NCBI GenBank assembly: GCA_027922465.2
Contig: BQMF02000103.1
Coordinates: 372,001-436,000 of the forward strand
DNA: 64,000 bases
Direction: 5' to 3'
Source of the DNA: Turritopsis dohrnii
Taxonomy: Eukaryota; Cnidaria; Hydrozoa; Anthoathecata; Oceaniidae
In this document: positions 12,172-24,500 of the stretch, piece by piece
How positions within the stretch are numbered: position 1 is the first letter of the stretch
Layout of the letters: the number at the start of each line of letters is the position of its first letter
The notes under the pieces: generated by a model
What the model was told of the DNA's origin: nothing
Seen by the model: only the letters and a program-made list of their open reading frames with translations
Database searches by the model: none
Position numbers and translations under genes: made by a program

Positions 12172-13212
12172 TAATGCTTCAAGTTGTGCGATTTTTCAAA
12201 AAATTTTCTTGCAAGCGTGATTATAAACACTACTGTGTTTTTCATATTGACGACAGGACTGGGCACAGGAACATCTTGAGAGACTGTCTGTCTGAAGGTC
12301 CAAGATTGTTCAATGTTCTACCCAGAAGCTTATAAGACACGTAGCAACTCTCCGAAGCAAAGGAATCTTTTAAAAAAGCGCCACGAACCATTATTCACGG
12401 GCTGTTTCACGCACTGACATCATTCCATAAAAGTTGCTGTTTGTCAGAAAAAATTAGAAAAATGTCGAATTTTCATGATTTTTAAAAATTCATAACTTGT
12501 AGCTATATATATAATCATTTTTCATGAAATAAAAACGAAATATATCCAACCTGAGGCTTTGGTCTTTCATTCATTATATATATAACATTCCTTAGCAGGC
12601 TGCTTGATTTATTTATATATATAATTCCATTTAAAAAAGTTCACTTTTCAAATTTTCGGAAAATGGTGATCAATTACAAAAAAAATCCTTGAGAGCGCTC
12701 TGTGTCTGAAATTTTAGCACACACGTGATAGCTGAAAATTTTCTACACACATTAGAGATGAACAACTTCTACTACCATCTTAGGAGAGCAAACAGTGTCA
12801 CAGAAATGACCAAGCATTGGACTGAAAGAGTTGGATAAGTGATGAGTCACTGAACCTACATCAAAGATGTCAAACTTGATATAAAATTACATGACATTGT
12901 GATCATATATATTATATACCTATTATCTATTTTTAATTTATTCAGTGCATGTTCATGATGTTCTAAGATAGAAGTTAACATTCTCAACGCAAATATGATC
13001 AGTATCATTTGAAAGTTGAAACTCTTCTCTAGAAGTTGCTTTCTTCAGTAAAATACGGAGCTCTGTCAGCCCTTATATAAAAAAACCCCTTTCGCCCGAT
13101 CGGCACTCGGGTGGAGGTGATCAGGTAGGAGAGGAGGAGAGGAGAGAAAGTGTACCTTTCGGTAAAAAAAGTCGGCAAAGTCACACACGCAACACGATAC
13201 AAAAATATACAA
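12172..13212. other. Non-coding, AT-rich
   Basis: Contains scattered TATATATA runs around 12505-12620 and 12900 and a GA-rich patch at about 13125-13150. No gene or complete element is identifiable. Confidence 0.5.
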
Positions 13213-13450
13213 CATTGCCGAAATTTCCAAATTTGACCCGAATTACCCAACTCTGGTCAAATCTGACAAAATGACTGTGAAATTCGAAATCAGCACCTTT
13301 AAATGTGATCCGTACAAATTTTTATGAAAATTGGAAAACTTTCGAAATATGGTCCAATTGGCCAAAATTGTCCAATTATGGTGAAATCTGACGAAATGAC
13401 TGCCAAATTTAAAATCACCATCTTCCAATTGTCCTTTGTGCAAATGCTTG
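13213..13450. repeat. Two diverged tandem units of about 118 bases
   Basis: Unit 1 (about 13213-13330) and unit 2 (about 13331-13450) share ordered blocks: TTCGAAAT or CCGAAATT, a CCAA spacer, AAATCTGACRAAATGACTG and a TCACC/CAGCACC block. Open frames running through both strands here are repeat shadows. Confidence 0.6.
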
Positions 13451-13464
13451 TGAAACTCAGAGAA

Positions 13465-15480
13465 ATTGAAATTGAAATTGAAAATATATTTACCCACCAA
13501 ATGGCGGAAGGGACACCATCTAGCTAAAATAATAGTGCTCATTTACTGCTCCATATAGTTGTTAAGGAAATATCTATTCAGAATAGACTTTAGTTTAGAG
13601 TTAGAAAGTTCAGCAAGCCTTAGTTCAGTAAATCTTTCCTGTATCTTATTCCAGAGATTGGTAGAGATTCGAGTGAAAGAGTGTAGGCCAAAATTTGTGG
13701 TATTAACATTTCGGCGGTTAAGTAAGTTAGCAAGGTTACCTCTAGTTCCAAATGAGTGATTTGTTTTGTTAAACTCAAGAATGTTGAGAGTATCCGTTGG
13801 CAAATCGCCGTTAAGGTATTTATGAACATATAAAATGTTCAAAACCTTAACGAGGTCAAAAAATTTCAGAATGCGCAACTGTGCAAATATGGGTGTGGCA
13901 GCTGCCCTAGGGCCGTTAAAGGTAATGAGCCTTAAGGCGGTGTTTTGGAGTGTGAGAATTCTGTGAGTTACAGAGTTATCACACAATCCCCAAATTTGAC
14001 AGGCATATCTCATGTGAGATGCGAAGATTGCATGATAAATGTTAACAAACAAGAATTTTGGTGGGGACAAAGTGTCGAAGTTTAGAGAGAGCCCCATTAG
14101 CCCTACGAAGTTTAAGTGCAACAGATGCAGTATGGACCTTCCAGTTTAGATGTTCATCAAAGTGAACACCAAAATATTTAACACTTTTGCTTGGAGTTAG
14201 AATTCGAGTTTTAAACGAGGTAAGATTTCAAGCCGTTTCCAGGGAGACCGAAAAATAACAAATTCAGTTTTATCAGCATTAAGTGATATCCTATTGGCAT
14301 TTAGCCAGCTTACTAACACTCTGAGATCAGCATTAACCCTCCCACAAAGGTATTCAACAGATTTGGAAAAGTTAAGTAGATGTGTGTCGTCTGCAAAGTG
14401 ATAGGTTTCTGAGGTTTTGATACAAAAATGCAGATCATTAATATACAACAAGAACAACAGAGGCCCCAAAACTGAGCTCTGAGGAACCCCATGTAAAACA
14501 AGCTTAATTTTGGATTTAGAGTTAGAGATGAGATCTATGGAATCTATTAGAAAGATACGACTTAAACCACAAATTTGCAATCCCCCTAATGCCATAGTGT
14601 TCCAATTTAGCAAGAAGAATTTCGTGATCCACTGTGTCGAAGGCCTTTTGAAGATCGACAAACACACCACAGGCAAACTCACCTTTGTCTAGGCTTACTC
14701 TAATACGTTCAACAATATTAATCAGAGTATTATTTGTGGAATGCGATTTACGGAAGCCAAACTGCAGTGGCGTAGTCAAAGGGGGGCAAGGGGGCGCTCG
14801 CCCCCCTCAAGAAAAAATTCCATTAAAAAAGGTCCACTTTTTGACTCATTATAAAGGTCCACTGTTGGTTTTTAGCATAAAAAATTAAACAAAAGAGTAT
14901 TATTTGGAAATAACTGATAGCAATTTTTGTTTTAATGTTGAACTTGTCATCCATACGTTTGAAAACAATCGTTTCCTAGGCAGAAACAGCCGCAAACAGA
15001 GCTTTTAGAGCTTCAAAATATGGAAAGTTTTCTTGTCGCCCAACCATGGTGGGCCACATTTTTTCCACTACGTAAAAAGGTCCAAAATTTTCTAAGTTTG
15101 CCCCTCCAAATAAAATTCCGTAGCTCCGCCTCTGAACTGCCTGGTATAGATTTGCTCAAATTCATTAAGAAAACTCATGAGTCGTTTATGCATAATTTTC
15201 TCATAGATTTTCTCAATGTTGGATAATAAAGATATAGGACGATTATTGGAGGCCTCAAGAGGAGATCCCTTATTTTCAAAAACTGGTACAACTTTAGAGA
15301 CCTTTAGGGCAGACGGGAAAACCCCCTCTTCAAAAGATCTGTTAATCAGTATTGAAATTGGGTTTGCAATGTCGTGTTTGAGTAAATCCAGTATCCTAAC
15401 AGGAATACTGTTAGGACCTGTGGATTTAGATTCTGAAATACTTTTCATAATGGTCCTCACTCTGGAAGTTGAAGCATGGA
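13465..15480 (-). mobile_element. Decayed non-LTR retrotransposon (CR1/L2/jockey-like), 3' part
   Basis: Minus-strand reverse transcriptase pieces run from 15460 down to 13543 in several frames. Recognisable parts are NNRPISLLSNIEKIYE, VFVDLQKAFDTVDHEIL (motif A), GVPQSSVLGPLLF (motif B; usually PQGS) and YHFADDTHLL (motif C, catalytic DD intact). The C-terminal 190-residue segment follows, with RYACQIWG and KIQERF. Frameshifts lie near 14540 and 14130-14200. The 3' end runs into repeated TTTCAA units near 13469-13485, the microsatellite type of tail seen in CR1/L2. The 5' end is truncated near 15480. A hAT-type element interrupts the RT at 14765-15134. Confidence 0.85.
14765..15134. mobile_element. 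hAT-type non-autonomous element inside the LINE
   Basis: The termini are CAGTGGCGTAGTC and the inverted CAGAGGCGGAGCTACG. AACTG is duplicated at both flanks (14760-14764 and 15135-15139). Removing the element plus one duplicate restores the LINE reading frame across its conserved QFGFRK. A subterminal hairpin (AGGGGGGC at positions 16-23, GCCCCCCT at 36-43) is present. No transposase is encoded. Confidence 0.85.
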
Positions 15481-15757
15481 ACTATGTGTAAGTCTGGAAA
15501 AACTGTTTGTACCGCGAAACTTATATTCTTTTCTATTCAACGTATTCAACGTATGGTTAACACTAAATTTGAACTGAATTTCAAAAATTTGGCCAAAAAA
15601 TTTGGCGAAATTGCGAATTCGGCATAGATGTCATATAAACGTTGCACGAAAACGTTCATAAACTTGGAGTGGTAGTAGGATGAGGAGGAGGAGGAGGAGG
15701 AGAAACCACGGGTATTTTAAATACTTTACTCTACCACGGGTGTCCTAAAGTCAATTA
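15481..15757. other. Non-coding with a GAG microsatellite
   Basis: A short (GAG)n run lies at about 15677-15705. Nothing else is recognisable. Confidence 0.6.
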
Positions 15758-16274
15758 CAGTGAAACCTATAGCGGACAACATTTTGAGGTCCCGATTGAT
15801 GATCTTTTCTCCTAAAAAGGACCTCCCTATTATATAGCGGACAGAGTTTTTTTTATCTGAGATTTTGCGTTTTTTAAAAGACGCTTTGCAAAACATGCAT
15901 TTGCAATTTTCGCTAACTCAAAATAACGAAAGTCTAACCACACTGATAACAGAGGCTACTGGAAAAGTAGAAACTATGAAAATATCATCATTGAAGAAAC
16001 AAAGAAACTTTTGTGCTAGATCTTGATGAGTATCGGAAGTTTACTTTGTTGTTCTAATTCTCTTTCCCTTACTACTAATTAGCTTTATCATTATATTATA
16101 TGGTTTCCACTATACAACGCCCTAAGACCCCAAAGACGATTTTTGAAGAAAAATTTGTATTATTGATGAAAAATAAGCAAATTTAGGAAGAACTTCTATG
16201 TAGCGGATACCTTCCTATTATAGTGGACAATTTTTCGCGGTCTCGATGGTTTCAGAAATGTATAAATTTCACTG
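15758..16274. mobile_element. Pogo/Tigger-like MITE, TA target
   Basis: The left end CAGTGAAACCTATAGCGGAC matches the terminal pattern typical of pogo-group elements. The right end, inverted, reads CAGTGAAATTTATA and carries an inner TTGTCCACTATA block mirroring GCGGACA on the left. TA flanks both ends (15756-15757 and 16275-16276). No intact transposase is present. Confidence 0.75.
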
Positions 16275-18954
16275 TAGTCACATTTTGCCGACCAATTTCC
16301 TGACAAAAAATTACCAAGAAAGTTTGAATTTCAATAAAAACAACCACCAAAAGATAAGATAAAAATTTAAGATTAATCAATTTCAATAACTATTTTTTTC
16401 CTACATTTTCCACATTTTCTTTGTTTTGGTCAGCGACCCCAACTTCTAAAACGCCTCAAATTGAAAAACGAGTGTTCATCTAGACTTGAATGTCGACTTA
16501 TTGTGAACCGCGTAAACTTCTAAAACGATTAATGACGTCACGAATCAACATCTAAAACGACTCGACGACTTGATAAACGAGATTTTGGCGTCGAATTAAC
16601 TTCTTCTGGCTGTTCTTGTGCTGGGATTGTTGGGTTGTTCGATGTGAACAGTTATTGTTGTTGGTTGATCGTCTTGGGTTGATAGCTCATCGATTAGTTG
16701 TCTGTTGCTTGTCGTCTGCTGTACACTTCAGACTAACGCCGCGTTTCTCAAGGCGCAGACGGTGTTGATTTGTATATTGATTAGAATTTTGTTGAATTGG
16801 CTTTCCTGAGGACGACGAGTCTCGCTTAATATCTTACTTACTTTCTTTTCTTTGTCTTGCTTGTGATGGAAAGCTGATTTCATGGCTTTCCCAAAGTGAC
16901 TGCATGAATGTTTCTGTTTGGTTACCTTAAGGATGACACAGGTAAATGAAGTCATGTTGACTATTGCGATGGAACTGTTGGAATTCTTTGGAGTTTAATG
17001 GTAATCTTTTATCTATCTATCTACCTATCGCTCTGGTAATCCAAAGTCAGCGTAAATATTGTCTAGAGCTTTCAGGAGCAACCGTTAGCATCACAAATAA
17101 ATCAAACGACTCGTCTGGCTTTTGCTTCAACATCGTCCCCAGGGTTTCTTGCCTTTTTCTAATGCCATCCGTATATATCAAAAAGGCAAGAAGCCCTGGG
17201 GACGAGGTTGCAAAGTTTCCAAGAGTAGTGTTCCTTCGTCGGTTGATCAATCGGTTCTTCAAAAGTTATGGTGTTTCTCTCTCAGCCGCCATTGGTACTA
17301 CTTCATCAAAGTCTTTCTGCAAATTCCGTAAAGCAAGCCTAACCTAGAGTTTCACAGAACTTCTGTATCTTTAGGAACATATATTAGGAAAAATGTGTCG
17401 CATCCTTCAAGTATGGTGCCGATTAAAAATTCCAACAAACTACCTTTCATCCTCTATATTATTATTAATTTTTTTCAAAAGCCGGACAGAGATTTTAATT
17501 TAAAAACGTAATACAAGTTTTCAAGTGTTATACAAGGAAAGCTGATCACTAAGAAAATTTTAAGGCTGATCACAAAATAAACTTCTTTATCGGGAGATTG
17601 TTTCCCACGCAAAGTTCCAATTTTTTCATGAAAGAATTGGAATTCACAAACCAAAACTTCATTTCTTTTCAGGTGATCGGGATCCCTCAAAACCAGTATA
17701 TTCATCTGACAGGATTCAAAAAATTACATTAAAGCGGTGAAAACACTTATAAAAGTATTTGAACAAATGAAACTAAAGCCCGAACAACACACAGACACAT
17801 CTCACAAACAAGCTGAACACCGTAAAGTCTAATGTCTGAATCCTGTCCCATGAACTGTATGCTATGCACAAACAACATTAAGCCTGGTTGTTATCCGATT
17901 TATTTATTTTTGCACTTAAATTTGACCTGTCTTTTCCGCGCTGTCTGTAAAAGGAAACTAGCGCAAAATATATATCGGGCACACATTTTTTTTTTGACTA
18001 AATTTTTGTGGAGTAAAAAAGATGAAAGGTGAACTGTCTCCGAAGTGTTTTATTTTGTAACTTAACTTTAGCAACTTTAATCTATAACTTAGCAACTAGT
18101 TCTTGCTGACGTAAAACATATGATACCGCCCTTCCTTCCTTAGGCTCTAGAGGGGCGCAAGTAGGAGGGGTGCAGATAATAAGTTTTGTATAAAAAGGCA
18201 CTCAATATGGCTTTTAAGTTCACACAATGGAGCGCGATTCCACGTCTTCTGTATAAAATGGCTGAAAGAGTAGCGGGAATGTTACGCTAACCCGATGAAG
18301 TCAGTGTCGTGTCATATTTTATGTTCTTTTCTGGATATTTTTTGAACTATCAAATATCTGATGTTGCATAGTAATTGATCTGCCATAAAGACCATTTCGA
18401 CAGAAAAATGTGCGGATTTCTTGCCTAAAAAAAGTAAAAAAAGAGTAATAAAGAAAGAATTAAAAATATCAAAAATTTCCAAAAAGGGCTTTCTTTAATC
18501 AAAAAAAGTTCTTGGGTGTAAAAGGTACTTAAATAAAAAATGTACACAATGTATATATAATATATCTATTATACCATCAATGATGCTCTGACTTCAATGA
18601 CTTTTCTAATTATGAACACAAATCAAAACATTTTCAATAGTCTGAAAATAAAAAATTCATCTTTAAATGTAAATAAATTACAAACGTCCACTGTCAGAAT
18701 TGCCACATATATTGTCACATATACCATATGTTGAACCACGAAGGCTAAGTATAGAGCGGCCTGTGTTAAAGTTCCGATATTTTTCGACGCCGACAGGCCC
18801 ACCGACCGATTAATTAAGACTGATTATGACCCGAACAGAAGATATTTACGATTGTCGCCTTAGGTAGAGGTATCATTGCCAGATGCTTTATTAAATAATT
18901 CTATGACCCAGCCCAGAATCTTCGTAAAAATTTGTTGGTACTCAATAGTGGAAA
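16275..18954. other. Non-coding stretch with one palindromic repeat
   Basis: No open frame shows a recognisable domain. The palindromic repeat at 17128-17210 is listed separately. The remainder is unremarkable AT-rich sequence. Confidence 0.5.
17128..17210. repeat. MITE, CAACCTCG-arm family, copy 3
   Basis: A near-perfect palindrome with arms CCCCAGGGTTTCTTGCCTTT and its inverse, closing with GACGAGGTTG, and a loop containing GTATATAT. It is the best preserved member of the family in the window. Confidence 0.75.
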
Positions 18955-20583
18955 TACCGTGAAACAGGGTGACTTTGATCAATTTTTGCCACTATTTTAA
19001 AAATAACTTCCGAAATACTACTAAACAACCATTACCTACCGTAAAGCGGGGTGTCTTCGATCAGTAAAAATAAATTGTTAAAACTCTGAAACTAAAGTGC
19101 GTTTTTCACATTTTTGAAGATTTTCATTTAGATTCCTATTGTAAACAGGCCTGGTCGTAAGATTTTAGACCCGCTTGCGATGGGTCGCACGTCTATATTT
19201 TCCAGACATGCCATTTTTTTCGCACGCCTTGTTACATTTTGGGTGTGCGTTTTTGTTTTAAGGAGTGCCATACCAGGCCTTGACATAAAGAAATCTCTCC
19301 CGCACGACTAATCGCATGCCTAAATTGACAACAACTAATTGTCCTGCGCGATTCCAAATTTCGTTACAAATGATGGAATTTTATTTATTGAAGTCAGGGG
19401 ATGATTTAACCATTGGACCACAAACACTGGAGGCATTGCAGCCCTTATCTTCGACTTCAGTGCATATCAATTCTTTCCTTTTTTAACTACGAGTTCTTCG
19501 TGTTTTATGTATATAACATGTGTTTTATGTAACACATGAAAATTCAATTAACAAAATACATCTTTGTTAGTTAATGGAAAACAACTATATAACTATTAAT
19601 AACAATCACTCAGCATAATTTAATCTTCATATAACTATATTTAGAATGAATAAACAAAATTTCCTGAAGTAATCTGTGTACAGGTGTTGTTTGCAAAAAT
19701 ATTTTGAATTAACAAAGCCCTTTGTTTGAAAGGCTTTTGAAAGTTACTATGATTTTTGAACATTATTTCCTATTTATCAAAATGAAGTAAGAAGTAAGAT
19801 GTGTTTATTGCACGTCTGGTAAGATTAAGGCATGCGATAGAGCGCACGTCTCTTTTTTTTAGGCGTGTGCCGAGGCGTGCGCATGCGATCGCACGCCTCT
19901 CATGATCAGCCCTGTGTAAAACATCACCTGAATCGTCTCTTCAAGAGAAACGATCTATTTCTTCTGAAACTAACGACAAAAAACATCAAAATTTCACTGC
20001 TCACATTGGTTATCACTCTACGTCATATTCAAGAGTCTAACCTGGACATTTTTGGTTCATACGTGAAGTATAGATAATTATGTTCTTCACTGTTGTTTCT
20101 GTTTTTCTTTTCTTTTTTACTTTATCGATAATATCGTGTTTTTAAAAACATAAGAAAACGAATGTTTAATATCAGCAATTAATTACATGTTCGCAAGGAC
20201 TTTGTGAAAAGTCGCCATATCTCATGGGAGGTTTAATGACTTATCCAAAGAAATTTTAGCGTGCTTTTTCCCCATGATGATAGGTCTCAAAAATTTCGTT
20301 TGAGATTCAATTAAATTTCAATGTTAATTTCGTTTTGTATTACTGAGGGTTAATACAATACAGAAGCAACGGTTTAGTATTTCGGAAGTTATTTTTAAAA
20401 TAGTGGCAAAATTGATCGAAGTCACCCCGTTTCATGGTATTTCTGAAACTTTGGAATCATTACCTTGTGTATGGTTTCTATTTCAGTGCAAAATTTCACA
20501 CTTGTTATTCCAGAGAAATAACTTGATCTTTCCAACAAAACGACAATATCACCCTACTTCGAAGTCCACCCTGCTTTACGGTA
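18955..20583. mobile_element. Block of TACCGTAAAGC-ended MITE copies, with a nested hAT element
   Basis: The left end TACCGTGAAACAGGGTGACT continues for about 68 bases and is repeated in inverse at 20374-20439. A second inward-facing end, TACCGTAAAGCGGGGTG, begins at 19037, and a third lies inverted at about 20545-20583. The compact copy at 39139-39371 contains the same pieces in one piece. The block therefore looks like rearranged or nested copies of one MITE family, later opened by a hAT element at 19146-19914. Confidence 0.65.
19146..19914. mobile_element. hAT-type non-autonomous element, 6-bp target duplication
   Basis: The ends are CAGGCCTGGTCGTAAGA and the inverted CAGGGCTGATCATGAGA. 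TGTAAA is duplicated exactly (19140-19145 and 19915-19920). The right end carries a hairpin, AGGCGTGCG with CGCACGCCT, at positions 17-25 and 34-42 from the terminus. The interior is rich in GCACGCC-like words and encodes no transposase. Confidence 0.8.
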
Positions 20584-21512
20584 ATTGAGGTTTCTTTTGT
20601 AGAAAGGTGCTTTCAACTATCGATGAACCTCTCATGCTTGAAGTTGTGTTTCCAGAAGTTAATTAAGGCACATCGGTAGTATAAAGAATGAGTGCAAAAC
20701 ATTAGCTGGTGGCTGATTTCCTTTAATCTCTAATAGGAAATTGTATTTCTAAGCTCAAAAAAGAAAAAGAGGAAAAAAAGAAAAAGAGGAAAAAAAGAAA
20801 ACAATTACTTTCCTAATCTTCTGTAATCTACAGGAAAAGAGAATTTGAAAACTGATTCTATAAAATAAACCAGACATGATATAAATAGAAATGGATCACA
20901 CAAGATTAAAATGTAAGAACATAATTATATAGGCCAGACAAGTCAACATTAGATACCTGAAAGAATAAAGGCTTGATTTAGTTATTATAAAATACTAAAT
21001 GTTTGCAGCAGAGACTTTACTTTTAAGATTTGATTAAGAAACTTTATTTCGAAGACTTTCAATAATTTGGGCATTTAGTTTGGGTGCCAAACCAATATAT
21101 ATACCAGTGTCTAAAACCCTCTGGATATGCCACTGGCTTATATCATGTCCTGTTCAGTCTACTAAAAACCCTTTGAAAATTCTGCTATTTTCAGTTCTTT
21201 ACCAATAACTACATAATACCTTAAAGTTCTAAATTATATTAGTCTATAAATTTTTGAAAAGTGCAGTATATATACAACAAAATTGTTGCAAGAACAAGGA
21301 TTTAACAATCAAAACAATGATCAAATGTAACTTAAAATGGTTATTAAAATTTATGTCATCTTCTGTGGATCAGCTAGATGGCTGACACCACCCCAAACTC
21401 CCACTGTCATAGTTTACATGCTTGATGATAATGCCTTTTATAAAATAAGTTTTATATATAGTATTTATAATCTTCTGTTGTAGGAAATATAATAATATTT
21501 TGGAAATTATTA
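20584..21512. other. Upstream region of SLC35C2
   Basis: Non-coding. A purine-rich stretch with repeated GAAAAAGAGG units lies at about 20760-20805. The SLC35C2 promoter is expected here, but no clear core element is seen. Confidence 0.5.
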
Positions 21513-24500
21513 ATGATGAAGAAAAAGGTTAATTATGTTCGAATTGCTGGTGTAACATTTCTCGTGGTCTTCTTTTATGGAACTTCAATCACTCTAACAT
21601 TTTACAACAAATGGATGTCGAAGGTGAGGTGATGAAAATAAATAAGTTTGAATGTGATGCATTTTTGGATGTATATTATGTTTTTTTTGGTAAAAACTTT
21701 GAATCATGTATGTTTTGTTACAAAAAACCCAAAGCAGATAATTTTCTTATGGTCATAGGAAAGAATTTAATGTTTTCCATGAATCCCATGTTATTGTGGT
21801 TATTATTGACGACATTATTGGTATATATAATAATTCAGAACTGTATTTTGAAAACTTTTTGATTTCGATTTTTTAGCGTTATCGTTTCCCTCTAACAGTT
21901 AGTGCAATACATTTTGCTGTTGTCTTCTTCTTATCAATGGTTGTTCGAAAATTGTTATCATTATACAATAAAGAAGAAAGAATTGTTCTGGAATGGGGAT
22001 TGTATTTTAGAAAGGTTTTTCCAACTGGTATAATTCAAAATTCTCACATATTATATTAGTGTATCCTGTAGAAAGGACCACGTCCTAATAATATTCAATC
22101 ATTCGAATTTATTTCTAGCAATATCTGCATCTCTTGATATTGGTCTCTCAAATTGGAGTATTATGCTTAGTACAGTATCACTGTAAGGAGGTTTCCTATT
22201 ATTCGCTGTCGCTTAAAAGTGTTGGTCATTGTTTTGCTCATTTTCATCGTCTATCTACTTTATTTCATCTTAAAAGCAAAGGCATTATACTGTTTGTTTT
22301 CAGATATACGATGGCAAAATCCACTACTATCATTTTTATCATGTTCTTTTCCATATTATTTGGTTTAGAGAAACTGGTAAGCCTGTCCGATCTATTTTGC
22401 TGTTATATAATAACGAGTTGTCAGACCTGCACCTGTTGTGGAAATTAATGTAAAATTTCTAAGATTTGAGTATGAAAATTGTAAGAAAAACGTAATTATT
22501 TGCAAAATGAACAGATTTTTTAATGGGGAAATCTAAATGCAAATCACTAATATTTTTCCCTTATCTCCTTATTTCTGACTTTTCCAACTTTTGATCATTG
22601 TAAATATGTGTTGAGTGTGGAACATCTTCAATTTTTGATTTTCATATATATTTATTTATCTCTCGATGGTGAAAGTAAAATTATGGTTCTCATTTTTGCA
22701 GAGTTGTAAGCTTCTTGCAGTGGTTTTTCTTATTGCTACTGGATTGGTTATGTTCACATACGAATCAAAGCAGTTTGATGCTCTTGGCTTCATCATGGTA
22801 AACTCATATTGGTTGTAGTTTGCTTTGTTCTGTTAATGTATGTGATGAAGAAAGGTAGCGTGAGACCATATGAGGCTCATAATAAATAGAAACCCCTTGA
22901 ATGCAGATAAAACCATGTATTATAATAGTATTTACATAATATTAACACATAAAAAACTGCATTGCGTAAGCTTTCGAGTATTCTCTTCGGCAGTTTTATA
23001 TAATATTATTTAAATATATAATAGATAATTTCAAATTGAGAAGCCTCTCTCTCATTCTTTCTTCACATGTTCCACCTTCTTTCTCTTCCACCTGCAAAGA
23101 CAGTCATATGAATGACACTGACCTGGTCCACTTTCAAAGCTGTTCTACTTGAATTAGTCTGCTCAGGAGTGTCAAAAATTCTCCAAACCTTAAAACACCC
23201 AACAATTGATGTTATTTGTGACTGGTGACTCTGTTGTTATTGTATTAAGTTGATATGATAAAATAGTTCTATAAAATAGTTTATGCATTAGTTTTTTACA
23301 AGTAAATGTTTCTGATTTGAAGTCGTCATAGGTTAATGTACATCCATTTTATTTTTGTCTATTCAGAATTGTTTAATAATATTTCAAACATTAGGTTTTT
23401 GCTTTTGTTTCAGGCTGTTTTGGCTTCTGTGATGGCTGGAGTGCGTTGGACAACTGCACAGTTAGTGATGCAGAAAAAAGCTTTGGGTTTGTACATTTTG
23501 TGATTCATTCATTTGTTTGACTAAAAGCTATGTTTTAAAACCATGAACTTCCAATTATAACATTTAGTTTTTTTTCCCCACACAAAGTTGTAACCGAGTA
23601 ATCCACTGAGAAAAAATAACTCGGTGTTTTAGTCAACTCTGGATGGACTGTAACCTTGACACCGCAGTCAAGGTCGCACTTTATTTAACTAACCATCAGA
23701 CCAATGTGTTGGTGGAATCAACCTTGGTACAATTCATTCAAATATATTTTCTGTTATTTTTGTAGGTTTAGGAAATCCCCTGGATGCTATCTACCATGTT
23801 CAACCTATCATGTCCTTGACGATGGTTATCATAGCATTTATTATGGAAGGTTAGAATCTTACTGTTGTCATTTTTTTACAAGAAAACTTAACTTGATTGT
23901 TCATACTAATCTTAGAAATCACTATGTAAAATTTTTCTTGGAAACATCTGATTCGATATGGAGATTGACAAAAAATATCGTAATCTCAATTTTGTTCTAT
24001 CATATTTTGTGAGTAATCCAGCTTGATATAAATAGATCTGTGACGTATTTTCTTGAAGCTTTTCAAAATCATTTCATTAGAGTGTGTTGATCTAATAATT
24101 TGAAAGCATCAAACTTCTCGGTTAAGGCTTCTTAGAATAGTCTGAAAGAACGAGGCATAGCCTGAATCTAAACCTCACTAACCCAAACAAATTTTACAAG
24201 GTTTACACCATGAAGTTTTGATGCTTTCAAATTGTCAGATGAACTATATGTTAACAGAAGTGTTCCTGACTTTTTTGTGGCTTATTTTATACTATGTTTA
24301 AATTTCAGCTGAGTCACGTTTGTGATAGAATAAGCCAAAACTAAGTTATTGGTAATTGTGATTCTAGTAAACAGCCAAGTAAACTGAATTATGTTTGTTA
24401 TTTTATGGATAAAGGTGTACTGCAAGTGATATTGGATCAGAAGACGTATGCAAAATATCCAGTAAGCAGTAGTGGCTTAGTGGTTAAAGCATTGAGCTTA

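Noticed and set aside
13029..13542. Overlapping frames on both strands
   Set aside because: They are shadows of a two-unit tandem repeat and the LINE 3' tail.
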